A stretch of 64,000 nucleotides of DNA from Sedimentisphaera sp050251615 (lineage in GTDB: Bacteria > Planctomycetota > Phycisphaerae > Sedimentisphaerales > Sedimentisphaeraceae), in contig JBFWMM010000006.1 in assembly GCA_050251615.1 (NCBI GenBank), positions 17,677 through 81,676 of the forward strand, in the 5' to 3' direction. Shown here in pieces: positions 52,572-61,043 of this stretch. Position 1 is the first letter of the stretch; every line of letters starts with the position of its first letter. The notes under the pieces are model-generated. The model saw nothing but the letters and a program-made list of their open reading frames with translations. It did no database searches and was not told where the DNA came from. A program made the translations under genes and the position numbers.

Positions 52572-53561
52572 ATGGCAAAGAAACAGGACAATCCCCGCAA
52601 GCCGGTTTACGTTATATACGGCAAAGACAGCTTTCTTGTGAACAAGAGGCTTGAGGCTCTGCTTGATGAGCTGCTCAGCCCCGAAGAGCGAGATATGGCG
52701 CTTGTCTCCTGCGATCCGGACAGAACCGAGGCTGCTACGGTTCTTGATGAACTGCGCACATTGCCGTTTCTCGCCGATCGCAAGGTTGTGTTGTTGAGAG
52801 ACGCGGATAAATTTCTCTCGGCCAATTCCGACCTGCTTTTGAAATACTTTGATTCTCCCGCCCGAAATGGAGTGCTCCTGCTTACGCTTTCAAGCCTGCG
52901 CAGCAACACGAAAATCGCAAAAAAACTTGCTTCGGCCGGGCAGGTCGAGAAGATAAACGAGCTGCGAAAGGGTGATATGGCCGGCTTCGCCGCTCAGGTA
53001 GCTAAGAATGAGTTTGGCAAGAAGCTGAGCGCCAACGCCGCGAGAATGGTGGTGGAGTATGCGGGGGATGATGTCTCTATGATCAGCAACGAGATTGCGA
53101 AGCTGTCTGTGTATGCGGGCGATGCCCCCGAAATCACGCCGGCGGACATAACCGCTCTCTGCGGCAGCAACCGCAACTATGATGTTTTTAACGTGATTGA
53201 TGCGATGACCGCCGGCAGGACGGACGAGGCCGTGCGCAGGCTACGCAATATGTTCTCTTCCGATAAAGACGCTGAATATACCGTTGTCGGGGCCTTCGCG
53301 TTCCACTTCAGGCGTATGTTCAGAGCGCGTGCAATGATGGACAGGCGAATCGCCCCCCCGCAAATTGCCTCGGAGCTTCGCATTTACTACGGCAAGGAGC
53401 AGTTCTTCTCAAACCTTTCAGTGTGGAATCTGCGTACCATTGCGGAGGTTATCAAGGCGCTTGCCCGCATAGATTATGAGAGCAAAACAGGTCGTGCGAG
53501 GGTGCCCGTGGAAGTGGAGCAGCTTGTAGTCAAGGCCGCAATACGCAAAAGGCGAGGTTGA
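52572..53561 (+). CDS. holA: DNA polymerase III subunit delta
   Basis: A 329-residue clamp-loader delta subunit that opens the sliding clamp. YVIYGKDSFLVNKRLEALLD opens the domain I fold; ALVSCDPDRTEAATVLDELR and LPFLADRKVVLLRDADKFL are the conserved wrench region near residues 50-90. The collar domain (about 215-329) has VFNVIDAMTAGRTDEAVRRL. The chosen ATG at 52572 (MAKKQDNPRKPVYVIYG) matches the usual N terminus; ATGs at 52521 and 52560 are alternatives. It is convergent with rnd. Confidence 0.9.
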   Translation: MAKKQDNPRKPVYVIYGKDSFLVNKRLEALLDELLSPEERDMALVSCDPDRTEAATVLDELRTLPFLADRKVVLLRDADKFLSANSDLLLKYFDSPARNGVLLLTLSSLRSNTKIAKKLASAGQVEKINELRKGDMAGFAAQVAKNEFGKKLSANAARMVVEYAGDDVSMISNEIAKLSVYAGDAPEITPADITALCGSNRNYDVFNVIDAMTAGRTDEAVRRLRNMFSSDKDAEYTVVGAFAFHFRRMFRARAMMDRRIAPPQIASELRIYYGKEQFFSNLSVWNLRTIAEVIKALARIDYESKTGRARVPVEVEQLVVKAAIRKRRG

Positions 53562-53587
53562 AGTGGTCTGCAAGCCCGCGGCTTTTA

Positions 53588-54733
53588 TCACTCGGAACAG
53601 TGATTACTGATAATATCCATCATCCCTTTGAGGATGAGCTTTTCCTGCCAGGGTTCGAGGCCGAGTATCTTCTTGAGGTGCGTGATATTATTCGGGCACA
53701 CTTTCGTTGCCGCCTCAATTCTGATTCGCTTAGCCAGCATACTCGGCTCCAGAGCGTTATCCTCTGCCACTTTCCCCACATAATCGCGCAGTTTCGCCGT
53801 GAGCTCTTTGTCGATCGGTTGGTACTCCTTGCGCGGGAGGTATTTATCGGGCCATTCGTCTTCGGGCAATTCTTCGGCTCTTTTGATAGCCTCGGCAAGT
53901 TGTTGCATATATTTCGGTCTGATGTGCTTTCTGATTCGCCTGAAGCAATATACGTCAAATGAGGGGTCGGCGCAGGCCTGCTCGGCGATTTCGATAAGGA
54001 AGTTGTTCTGCAGCACCTTGAACGGTGGCCTGTCCATATCCCTCGCGACGCCATCGCGCCAGAGCCACAACTCACGCAGAAAACGCAGCTGCGCTCGATC
54101 GAGATTTCGCGAGCCCTTTACGCGCCACGGGTCTATCACTTCCTTCTGCTTGTAGCTTCCGGCGCTTGCCGCTATCTGGTGCATTGATTCATTGTACCAT
54201 TTGAGCTTATCGGCTTCTTCGAGCATTTCTGTCATACGCAGCGAGAGCGGCCGCAGGTACGCAATATCGTTTACTGCATAGCTGAGCTGTTCGGGGCTGA
54301 GAGGGCGGATGGTCCAGTTGGAGAGCTGCTGGTCTTTGGGCAGGTCGATATCGAGCACCTCTCTGAGCAGGTCGTTGAGGCCGATTTTCTCAAGCCCCAG
54401 GAACATCGCCGCTTTATGTGTATCAAAAACTTTCCCTGACGGGTTGAAGGCGAAATCCTTCTGCATCATACGCAGGTCATAGTCGTAGCCATGCAGTATG
54501 AGATCTGTCTGTTCGAGCACGCGCATAAAGGGTGCGAAGTCAAGCTTTGCGAGTGTGTCAAGTACGTAGCAACCGAAATCCGTGGCGAGCTGCAAGAGGC
54601 ACACGCACTCAAAATATTTATAGAGGCTGTTGCCCTCGATATCTATCGCGGCGTACTGAGCATCCGGCATCAGTTCTGTGAGTCGGTCGAGATCCACCTG
54701 ATTGTCTATGTATTGGTATTCCTGCTGATTCAT
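53588..54733 (-). CDS. rnd: Ribonuclease D
   Basis: A 381-residue 3'-5' exoribonuclease that trims tRNA and other small RNAs. The DEDDy active site is visible: AAIDIEGNSLYKYF (Asp and Glu), LILHGYDYDLRMM (Asp), and LSYAVNDIAYLRPLSLRM (Tyr and Asp). One or two HRDC domains follow (RDMDRPPFKVLQNNFLIEIA near residue 235). It lies next to three tRNA genes on the same strand, a suggestive but not causal neighbour. Confidence 0.94.
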   Translation of the reverse strand: MNQQEYQYIDNQVDLDRLTELMPDAQYAAIDIEGNSLYKYFECVCLLQLATDFGCYVLDTLAKLDFAPFMRVLEQTDLILHGYDYDLRMMQKDFAFNPSGKVFDTHKAAMFLGLEKIGLNDLLREVLDIDLPKDQQLSNWTIRPLSPEQLSYAVNDIAYLRPLSLRMTEMLEEADKLKWYNESMHQIAASAGSYKQKEVIDPWRVKGSRNLDRAQLRFLRELWLWRDGVARDMDRPPFKVLQNNFLIEIAEQACADPSFDVYCFRRIRKHIRPKYMQQLAEAIKRAEELPEDEWPDKYLPRKEYQPIDKELTAKLRDYVGKVAEDNALEPSMLAKRIRIEAATKVCPNNITHLKKILGLEPWQEKLILKGMMDIISNHCSE

Positions 54734-54740
54734 TGTTTAT

Positions 54741-54768
54741 ATCTTATCGGGAATGAGTAAACGAGCAA
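54741..54768 (-). promoter_or_regulatory. Possible promoter of rnd
   Basis: On the minus strand TTGCTC (54768-54763), 16 bases, TAAGAT (54746-54741). The start would be only a few bases before the ATG at 54733, giving a very short leader. Confidence 0.4.
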
Positions 54769-54825
54769 GTTTTATTGCGGAATAGGTGAGGTAAAACCAC
54801 AAAAGCAGGGAGGAAAGAAAAAAAG

Positions 54826-54899
54826 AGGCGACGGTGGAATTCGAATCCACGAATATCGGTTTTGCAAACCGACGCCTTAGACCACTTGGCTACGTCGCC
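54826..54899 (-). tRNA. tRNA-Cys (GCA)
   Basis: A 74-base cloverleaf: acceptor GGCGACG with CGTCGCC, D arm with AGCCAAGTGG, anticodon stem TCGGT/ACCGA around loop TTGCAAA (GCA), T arm with GGATTCGAATTCC. No CCA is encoded. Confidence 0.95.
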
Positions 54900-54919
54900 T
54901 TGAAAGAGGAGAAATCGAA

Positions 54920-54993
54920 TGGGCCCACTTGGACTCGAACCAAGGACCGACGGATTATGAGTCCGTAGCTCTAACCGACTGAGCTATGGGCCC
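54920..54993 (-). tRNA. tRNA-Met or tRNA-Ile2 (CAT)
   Basis: A 74-base cloverleaf: acceptor GGGCCCA with TGGGCCC, D arm AGCTCAGTCGGTTAGAGCT, anticodon stem ACGGA/TCCGT around CTCATAA (CAT), T arm TTGGTTCGAGTCCAA. It is not an initiator (no mismatch at the acceptor end). Elongator Met and lysidine-modified Ile2 cannot be separated by eye. Confidence 0.93.
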
Positions 54994-55034
54994 GACTTCT
55001 CAGCCTGCCGCAAACGCGGGCAGTTTCAAAAGAC

Positions 55035-55065
55035 GACCCCGATAAACGTTTGCTTTACCGGGGTC
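55035..55065 (-). terminator. Hairpin between tRNA-Tyr and tRNA-Met/Ile2
   Basis: On the minus strand GACCCCGGTAAA (55065-55054) pairs with TTTATCGGGGTC (55046-55035), 12 pairs with one mispair tolerated as G-U, then GTCTTTT. It is probably a terminator or processing site after tRNA-Tyr. Confidence 0.55.
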
Positions 55066-55071
55066 TCTTAA

Positions 55072-55154
55072 TGGGCCGAGTTGGATTCGAACCAACGTAA
55101 GCTTTCGCTAACGGGTTTACAGCCCGTTCCCTTTAGCCACTCGGGCATCGACCC
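55072..55154 (-). tRNA. tRNA-Tyr (GTA)
   Basis: An 83-base class II tRNA: acceptor GGGTCGA with TCGGCCC, anticodon stem ACGGG/CCCGT around CTGTAAA (GTA), a long variable arm (TAGCGAAAGCTTAC) and T arm TTGGTTCGAATCCAA. No CCA is encoded. Confidence 0.95.
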
Positions 55155-55270
55155 TTTTCCTCTAAGGGATTAGGTATTGTAGTCATTTGCCGAAACATTT
55201 CAACTGCTAAATTTGAAAATTAAATGATTTTCGTGCTTTTGCCGTTGTGCCGCATTTGCGCCGGCGTAAG

Positions 55271-55305
55271 TAAAAAACGGGCTCCCCTTGTGAAAGAGAA
55301 GCCCG
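55271..55305 (-). terminator. Intrinsic terminator after the aldo/keto reductase gene
   Basis: On the minus strand CGGGCT (55305-55300) and AGCCCG (55283-55278) with a further pairable CTC/GGG extension, then TTTTTTA (55277-55271). It ends the redox operon. Confidence 0.75.
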
Positions 55306-55320
55306 CTATGTTATCTGAAA

Positions 55321-56538
55321 TTAAGCGAGTCTGCCGCATGCTCTCTTGAGCAAGCGGGCAATCGGCATATTGTTGGGGCAGGCACTCTCTGCGCTTGCGA
55401 AATTGCCGGTGAGGAAGTCGGCGCGGTATTTTGCGGGGATTTCCGCGAATACCTCTCTCGCCATCTCTCTCTCTCCGTAGGAATCGTGGTACATCAGGCA
55501 ACGCATAGCGTCTGCGATGTACGGGTTGCCGCTGGCCTTGCCGCACTTATCCGCGCAACCTGCGCAGTAGCCCGTGCAGGTCTTCTTCGCGATCTGGTTC
55601 AAGCGGCTGTGGTCATCGAAGGTTAGAGTCTCTTCGACCAGCGCAATCTTCAGGTTTTCACTGAACTCGCGTACGTTGTTCATACCAACGCAGGCGCTCG
55701 CAAAGCGCTTGTCGGAGAGAACGGCGCAGATCTTGGCCTGTGCGGGCGTGAGTCCCTTTTCGAGGAAAGCGCCGGCGATCTCTTTGTCGGCGTCTGTTTC
55801 GATGTTGGCGCGGCCGGCCATCGCCTTCATAGCTACAAGCCCGATACCGGCCTTGTTTGCCGCTTCAACGGCCTTCTGCATCTTCTCATCCTGCATGAGG
55901 CGGAAGTTGTAGCTTGTCATAATAACATCAATATAGCCGCACTCCGCGCAGGCATGGAGGCATTCCTGCATATTGCTGTGAGTGGTGATGCCGAAGTACT
56001 TAATTTTCTTCTCTTCCTTGGCCTTCTGAGCCCATTCTTTCAGCTCATTTGTGAGCTGGTCGGGATTGCCCATGCCGTGAATGCCGTAGTAGATGTCGAT
56101 GTAGTCGGTGCCCATGCGCTCAAAGGAGGTTTGCAGGCAGTTGTCTCTGCCGGCATTGTCTCTGGCGCCGGATGCTTTTGAAGCGATGATGATTTTATCA
56201 CGGACAGGGTGTTTCTTGAAAAATTTGCCGATGCCCAGCTCGCTGTTGCCGCCTGCATAACCGCTGGCGGTATCCCAGTATGTTGCACCCTTCATTACGG
56301 AGGCAAGCAACACAGACTGATTGTCAACTGTGTTGTACATCAGGCCCGACGCAAGCACCGGAGCCATAAGCTCCGTCTTGCCGAGCTTTCTCTGTTGTAC
56401 GGCAGGCTTCTTTTCTTCAACTGCCTCGGCGGCCTCAGGCTTTGGAGTTTCCGGTAGCGATTCTGCGGCAAACGCCGCGCCAGCAAGCGAAGCAAAGCCG
56501 ACGGCCTTGAAAAAACCTCTTCTGTCAAGTTCACTCAT
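55321..56538 (-). CDS. Tat-exported aldo/keto reductase with C-terminal Cys cluster
   Basis: A 405-residue oxidoreductase. The ATG at 56538 has AAAGG upstream and gives a twin-arginine signal (ELDRRGFFKAVGFASLAGAA). The TIM-barrel reductase part (about 50-330) starts RKLGKTELMAPVLASG and has GATYWDTASGYAGGNSELG, with the Asp/Tyr of the AKR active site, then KIIIASKASGA. Near the C terminus KTCTGYCAGCADKCGKASGN is a four-Cys cluster typical of AKRs paired with ferredoxin-like Fe-S centres. It is last of four minus-strand redox genes. Confidence 0.88.
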   Translation of the reverse strand: MSELDRRGFFKAVGFASLAGAAFAAESLPETPKPEAAEAVEEKKPAVQQRKLGKTELMAPVLASGLMYNTVDNQSVLLASVMKGATYWDTASGYAGGNSELGIGKFFKKHPVRDKIIIASKASGARDNAGRDNCLQTSFERMGTDYIDIYYGIHGMGNPDQLTNELKEWAQKAKEEKKIKYFGITTHSNMQECLHACAECGYIDVIMTSYNFRLMQDEKMQKAVEAANKAGIGLVAMKAMAGRANIETDADKEIAGAFLEKGLTPAQAKICAVLSDKRFASACVGMNNVREFSENLKIALVEETLTFDDHSRLNQIAKKTCTGYCAGCADKCGKASGNPYIADAMRCLMYHDSYGEREMAREVFAEIPAKYRADFLTGNFASAESACPNNMPIARLLKRACGRLA

Positions 56539-56609
56539 TTTTAGTTCCTTTTGCGTTAAAGCATTATATAAGCCCCGGCGGTTACTCGCCGCCGAATCAC
56601 TTCTACTCA

Positions 56610-58388
56610 TCAGCCCCGACCGCCTCTATAGCGTCTCTGCTTGCCCTGCGCGCCTCCTGTCGGAGAAAGCAGCAACCTGCTCGACTCATCTCGCGATTCG
56701 CCCTCTGAAGACACTCTTACACCTCTTTTACCGCTGACAGGGCATTCGTGTTCGCAAATTCCGCAGCCGATACATTTTTCTATGTCGATAGCCGGCTTCT
56801 GCAAGCGTACATGCAGCTCCACATTATCGCCTGATTTAAGCTCGCTCACCCTTCCGTTCACCTTCGCTATCATTCCGGCGCAGTCGGTTATCTGGTAGCG
56901 ATTGCCCGCAGCGAATATGTAGTAGTCGCCTGTGGCGTAGCCGGAGCCGATCTCTGAATCAAGCGTCAGGATGGTCTGGTCGTCTTCAAACTGCCCCGCG
57001 GTTACCGAATAGTTGAACCTGCGCACGCGCTCGAATTCATCTATCGTATAGATGGCTTTCGGGCTCACGGGACAATTCTCCTGGCACACGATACATGGCT
57101 TGTTCATCGCCCAGGGCAAACAGCGTGAGCGGTCAACAAACGCCGTGCCAAGCTTTACGGGGCCGAATTCCTCGAACTCGCCAGTTCCGTGTTTCTCATC
57201 GAGCGTAAGCGGTTTTATCGCACCGGTGGGGCAGGCATACCCGCAAATCGAACAGTTAAGCTGGCAGCCGCTTTTGCCTATGCGGTTGTTAAGCACCGGC
57301 GTCCACATCATCTCAAGCCCCTTGCCGACAGATGCCGGTTGAATCACGTTTGACGGGCAGACCCTCATGCACTGGCCGCATTTCAGGCACTTATCGAGAA
57401 ACTGCTTCTCGGGAAGTGAGCCGGGCGGGCGGATGATGCTGTTGTCGTGGTTGTCGCCGGCAATTTTGCGCGAAGCACGCAGCACAGGCGCCGCAGTGAG
57501 GCCGCCGGCCAGTGAGATAAGTACGCCGCGGCGGCTGATGTCCGGAGCGGGCTTATCCTTGCCCGAGCCTGCCGGCAGGTAGCCGATGCAGTCGTCGGGG
57601 CAGTTCCTGCGGCAGTTGAAGCAGAGCATGCACTCGCTGAGGCGGGTGGCTGTCTGCGGGCTCGCCGAACCGTGGCAATTCTTTTCGCACAGACCACACA
57701 TCCTGCATTCATCCTGTATCTTCTCAACCCGCATCAAGCTGAAGCGGCTGAAAGTACCGAGCAGTGCGCCTGTCGGGCAGATAAACTTGCAGAAAAAACG
57801 CGGGCGTACGAGGTTGAGCAGGCTGAACGCCGCAAAGACAATCAGCAGGCCCAGTGTGAAATCGTAGCCGCGATGGAAGCTGCCGCTCTTGAAATAATTC
57901 ACTGCAGGCAGCATAACCATATTGAAGGAGCGCGTAAAGAGCGGTATCGGGTCGAGCAGGCCGGTCAGCAGCGTACTTTCACCGCCGGCAACAGCCATAC
58001 CGAGGAATACAAATAAAATCACGTATTTAGCGCGTTGCCATTTGTTGTAGCGCTCGGCTTTGATCCGTTCGCTCGCCTTGCGATTGCGCCAGAAGAGATG
58101 GCTTATAATCTGATGCCACGCGCCGAACGGGCAGAACCACCCGCAGAAAAAACGACCGAAAAAAACTGTCGCAACCAGTATTAAAACGCCCGAAATCAGC
58201 CCGATATGCAACGTACCGGAGGAAAGGACTGTACCGAAGGCCACGAGCGGGTCGGCGTTGAGGAATAAGTTTACCGGCCAGCCCTGGAGGTGCCAGAAAC
58301 TGCTGCCAATATCGCTTACCGTGCAAAACCAGATGAAAAGCCCGAGGAACAGGGCCTGTGAAATCTTTCTCGCCTGAACTATCTTCAT
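56610..58388 (-). CDS. NapH/MauN-type membrane polyferredoxin
   Basis: A 592-residue integral membrane Fe-S protein. Five hydrophobic helices lie in the N-terminal ~220 residues (ALFLGLFIWFCTV, LHIGLISGVLILVATVFFG), with RFFCGWFCPFG, the CxxxCP motif of NapH/RdxA-type proteins. At least five 4Fe-4S motifs follow: CRMCGLCEKNC, CMLCFNCRRNCP, CLKCGQCMRVCP, CQLNCSICGYACP and CIGCGICEHECP. Electron flow from quinol or ferredoxin to a periplasmic partner is likely; the partner is probably the DUF362 or aldo/keto protein of the same operon. The ATG at 58388 has an AAGG site. Confidence 0.87.
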   Translation of the reverse strand: MKIVQARKISQALFLGLFIWFCTVSDIGSSFWHLQGWPVNLFLNADPLVAFGTVLSSGTLHIGLISGVLILVATVFFGRFFCGWFCPFGAWHQIISHLFWRNRKASERIKAERYNKWQRAKYVILFVFLGMAVAGGESTLLTGLLDPIPLFTRSFNMVMLPAVNYFKSGSFHRGYDFTLGLLIVFAAFSLLNLVRPRFFCKFICPTGALLGTFSRFSLMRVEKIQDECRMCGLCEKNCHGSASPQTATRLSECMLCFNCRRNCPDDCIGYLPAGSGKDKPAPDISRRGVLISLAGGLTAAPVLRASRKIAGDNHDNSIIRPPGSLPEKQFLDKCLKCGQCMRVCPSNVIQPASVGKGLEMMWTPVLNNRIGKSGCQLNCSICGYACPTGAIKPLTLDEKHGTGEFEEFGPVKLGTAFVDRSRCLPWAMNKPCIVCQENCPVSPKAIYTIDEFERVRRFNYSVTAGQFEDDQTILTLDSEIGSGYATGDYYIFAAGNRYQITDCAGMIAKVNGRVSELKSGDNVELHVRLQKPAIDIEKCIGCGICEHECPVSGKRGVRVSSEGESRDESSRLLLSPTGGAQGKQRRYRGGRG

Positions 58389-58389
58389 A

Positions 58390-59355
58390 TCACACCTTAC
58401 CCTCAAGAAGACCCAGCTTGTTGAAATCGTTTATTCCCACTCCACTGTCCTGCGCCATCGAGATGTACGCAAGAGAAGATGGCTCGCGCTCAAGCAGCCC
58501 GGCCCCCAGCGTATCCGCGGCGACCATATCCGTGCTCACGATAATGCGGCCGGTGTCTTTGAGGTCTGAGAAGCTGCCGCCCGTCGGGCCGTTGCGCATC
58601 ATCGAGACGACCCCGTCCAGCACAACGAACGTCGGCTTGACGAACTGTGCCAGCTCGCTGATTATCCCGTTTATGTTCTGGTGGAATATATTGCGGCGAC
58701 CGCCAAGCAGGCCGTACCAGTTTTTCATTGTCATAGAAGCGCCGCTGCGGTGGTGGTCTTTCACGGGAGCAAGCCCGATAAGTTTGTCAGCGCGTTTGAG
58801 AGGGCTGGTAAATACGGGCCAGTTCTTTATCAGAGCACCGCCATCGAGGTTCATCTCGCTGAACATACTCTCCGCCGGCACAATCACCTTCGCGCCTGCC
58901 TTATGCGCGGCGTCCGTAACACCGCTGATTATAAAGCAACTTGCGGGGCTGTTGATGGGGTTGTCGAAGACAAGCACCTCTTTCGCGCCCGCCTCGAAAC
59001 AGAGCCTTGCCATCTCATAGACCATCTCGGGATTGGTCGTGGCGCCGAGCGTTGCCGGGCTGGCAAACGCTACATTCGGCTTAATCGCCACTACATCTCC
59101 CTTGTCAATAAAGCGCCCTATTCCACCAAGCATATCCATCGCCATCTTGAGCATAGCGCCACGCTCGGAGCCGGTAACCGTAGAAATTACCTTGCCATCA
59201 ACCGGCTCAACGCCGAAATCCGGCATTGTGAAACCGATGCCTTTTTTCGAAGTGTCGCGGCCGTAAAAAAAGCCGGCTCCGCCGAGAAGCGCTGCGGCTG
59301 TTATACCTGCGCCTGCGGCCTGCTTGATAAAGGCGCGTCTTTCCATCTCTGTCAT
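58390..59355 (-). CDS. DUF362 protein with Tat signal
   Basis: A 321-residue exported protein of the DUF362 family, often found with polyferredoxins. The N terminus (MTEMERRAFIKQAAGAGITA) is a twin-arginine signal followed by a hydrophobic stretch. Family features include VVAIKPNVAFASPATLGATT, KEVLVFDNPINSP, VKDHHRSGASMTMKNWYGLL and VVLDGVVSMMRNGPTGG. It has no CxxC cluster itself, unlike longer members fused to ferredoxin domains. Its start overlaps the DUF6599-like stop (ATGA), and its stop precedes the NapH-type start by one base. Confidence 0.85.
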   Translation of the reverse strand: MTEMERRAFIKQAAGAGITAAALLGGAGFFYGRDTSKKGIGFTMPDFGVEPVDGKVISTVTGSERGAMLKMAMDMLGGIGRFIDKGDVVAIKPNVAFASPATLGATTNPEMVYEMARLCFEAGAKEVLVFDNPINSPASCFIISGVTDAAHKAGAKVIVPAESMFSEMNLDGGALIKNWPVFTSPLKRADKLIGLAPVKDHHRSGASMTMKNWYGLLGGRRNIFHQNINGIISELAQFVKPTFVVLDGVVSMMRNGPTGGSFSDLKDTGRIIVSTDMVAADTLGAGLLEREPSSLAYISMAQDSGVGINDFNKLGLLEGKV

Positions 59356-60299
59356 TTACCATCTCCCGTAAGCATTGCTGAAAGTTTATCGATTCCCGTT
59401 TTTGCCGCATCAACATCAACGGCCTCATGCACGCCGACAAACAGCTTGCCCTTTACCGTAAACAGCTCATAAACCCCGAACATATCATAGAGGCCGGTGT
59501 TTGCATCCGCCGAGGTGTTTTCCATGCCCATATTTGCCATAAATCTGGTATATACGCCGAAGCATTCTTTCGCTTGCTCCTCGCTGTCGCAGAGCCGCCA
59601 GAAGAATGTGTCATCGCCGCTTTGACCTATCATAATGCGGTTGAGCCCTTCGGCACCGAAGGTGTTGAGCATGCTCAGCTTGATGCTGCTTCTGTCGAAC
59701 ATATCGCTCTTTTGCAGGGGGGCGAGCGCCGCGGGAAGGGCGCTGTCCGCGTTTATATTACGGCCATACTTCATCATGGCGGCCATTAGCTCATCGGAGG
59801 CCTCCGCCCCCACAAACTCGCAGTACTTATCTCCTGCGAAGCGAAAATAACTGTTTTCCGTGCGGTATTCGATGAGTGCATCCTCTATGCCGTCGTATAT
59901 GGCCTCAGGACGCCTCTGCACGCTGAACACGTAGAACGCAGATTCCGGCGATGACATCGTAAAGATTTCCGCCTCGAACCACTTGTTCGTGCCTTCGAGC
60001 TGATAGCGCGTTGCGTCAAGGCTCACAAACCCTGCGTCTGTGTAGAGGGGTGCTTTGCCGTTGATCTTTTCGTAGAGGGTGTCGGGGTTGTAGGTTTCTT
60101 TGGGGGTGTAGATTGCGAGGCCTTCGATACCCGACGACTGCTGCTCAGGCTCGCTTTGTACGCTGCTGTTTTCGCCGAAAACCGAGCCGGTATCAACGGC
60201 GTGTATTGTAAACACATAGACAAAAACCCCAAGCACTATAGCCAGACAAAGCGTGGAGAGCACCGATTCGCGTTTTCGATGTTTTTGTATTATGCCCAT
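59352..60299 (-). CDS. DUF6599-like exported protein
   Basis: A 315-residue protein with one N-terminal hydrophobic segment (about 15-33, LCLAIVLGVFVYVFTIHAV) and a periplasmic domain. Conserved-looking parts are DTLYEKINGKAPLYTDAGFV and FEAEIFTMSSPESAFYVFSV, which I recall from the DUF6599 family of anaerobes. A GAAGGGAA site lies before the ATG and a promoter at 60333-60360, so it is the first gene of the four-gene redox operon. Its role is unknown. Confidence 0.7.
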   Translation of the reverse strand: MGIIQKHRKRESVLSTLCLAIVLGVFVYVFTIHAVDTGSVFGENSSVQSEPEQQSSGIEGLAIYTPKETYNPDTLYEKINGKAPLYTDAGFVSLDATRYQLEGTNKWFEAEIFTMSSPESAFYVFSVQRRPEAIYDGIEDALIEYRTENSYFRFAGDKYCEFVGAEASDELMAAMMKYGRNINADSALPAALAPLQKSDMFDRSSIKLSMLNTFGAEGLNRIMIGQSGDDTFFWRLCDSEEQAKECFGVYTRFMANMGMENTSADANTGLYDMFGVYELFTVKGKLFVGVHEAVDVDAAKTGIDKLSAMLTGDGK

Positions 60300-60332
60300 A
60301 AAGTTCCCTTCAGGAATAATGTTAATGAACCT

Positions 60333-60360
60333 ATATTATCAAAACGGTGGAGTTTTGCAA
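60333..60360 (-). promoter_or_regulatory. Promoter of the redox operon
   Basis: On the minus strand TTGCAA (60360-60355), 16 bases, TAATAT (60338-60333), about 33 bases before the ATG at 60299. Confidence 0.55.
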
Positions 60361-60399
60361 GAGCTTAACAATGCGTTATGGAAAGTCAAGCGGTTACAA

Positions 60400-60419
60400 G
60401 GGCGCGATGAATGGCGCCC
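60400..60419. repeat. Small GGGCGC/GCGCCC hairpin, possible REP-like element
   Basis: GGGCGC (60400-60405), loop GATGAATG, GCGCCC (60414-60419), followed by CTACA. Palindromes of this form with a flanking CTAC are recalled as dispersed repeats in several environmental genomes; only one copy is in this window. Confidence 0.35.
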
Positions 60420-61043
60420 CTACATTTGGTTTGAATTCACCGGCATTGGTGGGCGTTTACGTTACCATTTTTTGGCGGGCTTATTGCGAAGCTCCGCTCT
60501 TCGGGTGGGCTGTTCGCGCGTGAAATAATTCTCATCTGCACATAAAGCCAGCTCGCGCAACAGCGGAGGCGCGCGAGCGCCCCGCTAATAATACAATCTC
60601 CGAAAGCGCCGGCGGCAGTGAAGTCTATAAATATCTAATAGAGATAAAAAGTCGTGCCAGAAACCTTAAAAAAAATGCCAAAAAATGTATTTACCTTGAT
60701 GGTTCAACAGGCGATAATGGCATAATGCTGGAAACGCCGGCATAACTTGATGTCTGCGTTTCCGCAAGATCTGATTTATATGCAGAGGCGCTTGTTTCTG
60801 CCGGATGAATATCGGGAGCTGCATTGTGAAGTGGTCTGTGCTGATTTGGGAGCGTGAAAGAGTTTCAGGAATCACGGCCCCGCATACAGTCATTTCAACA
60901 GCAGTTTTTCTGAATGGAAATAAACAACCGCAGCGGTGTTTTGGTTTAAGCCGCATGATGCGTTGCTGATTCATAAATTGCCGGTTCGTTTGCCGGGGAT
61001 TGGAATGATAGATTTGTGTTTTTTATTTTCAGGAGACATTGCA

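Larger units (their letters stand above)
60300..61043. other. Large intergenic region (744 bases)
   Basis: Holds the promoter of the redox operon, a small hairpin repeat at 60400-60419, GC-rich imperfect repeats near 60480-60575 and an AT-rich stretch near 60620-60690. A 102-codon minus-strand frame (60666-60974) shows no protein-like pattern. No clear promoter for the large gene at 61044 was found; its ribosome binding site is AGGAGA. Confidence 0.6.

Noticed and set aside
60666..60974. A 102-codon minus-strand frame in the large intergenic region
   Set aside because: No ribosome binding site, signal peptide or recognisable motif; composition looks like noncoding DNA.
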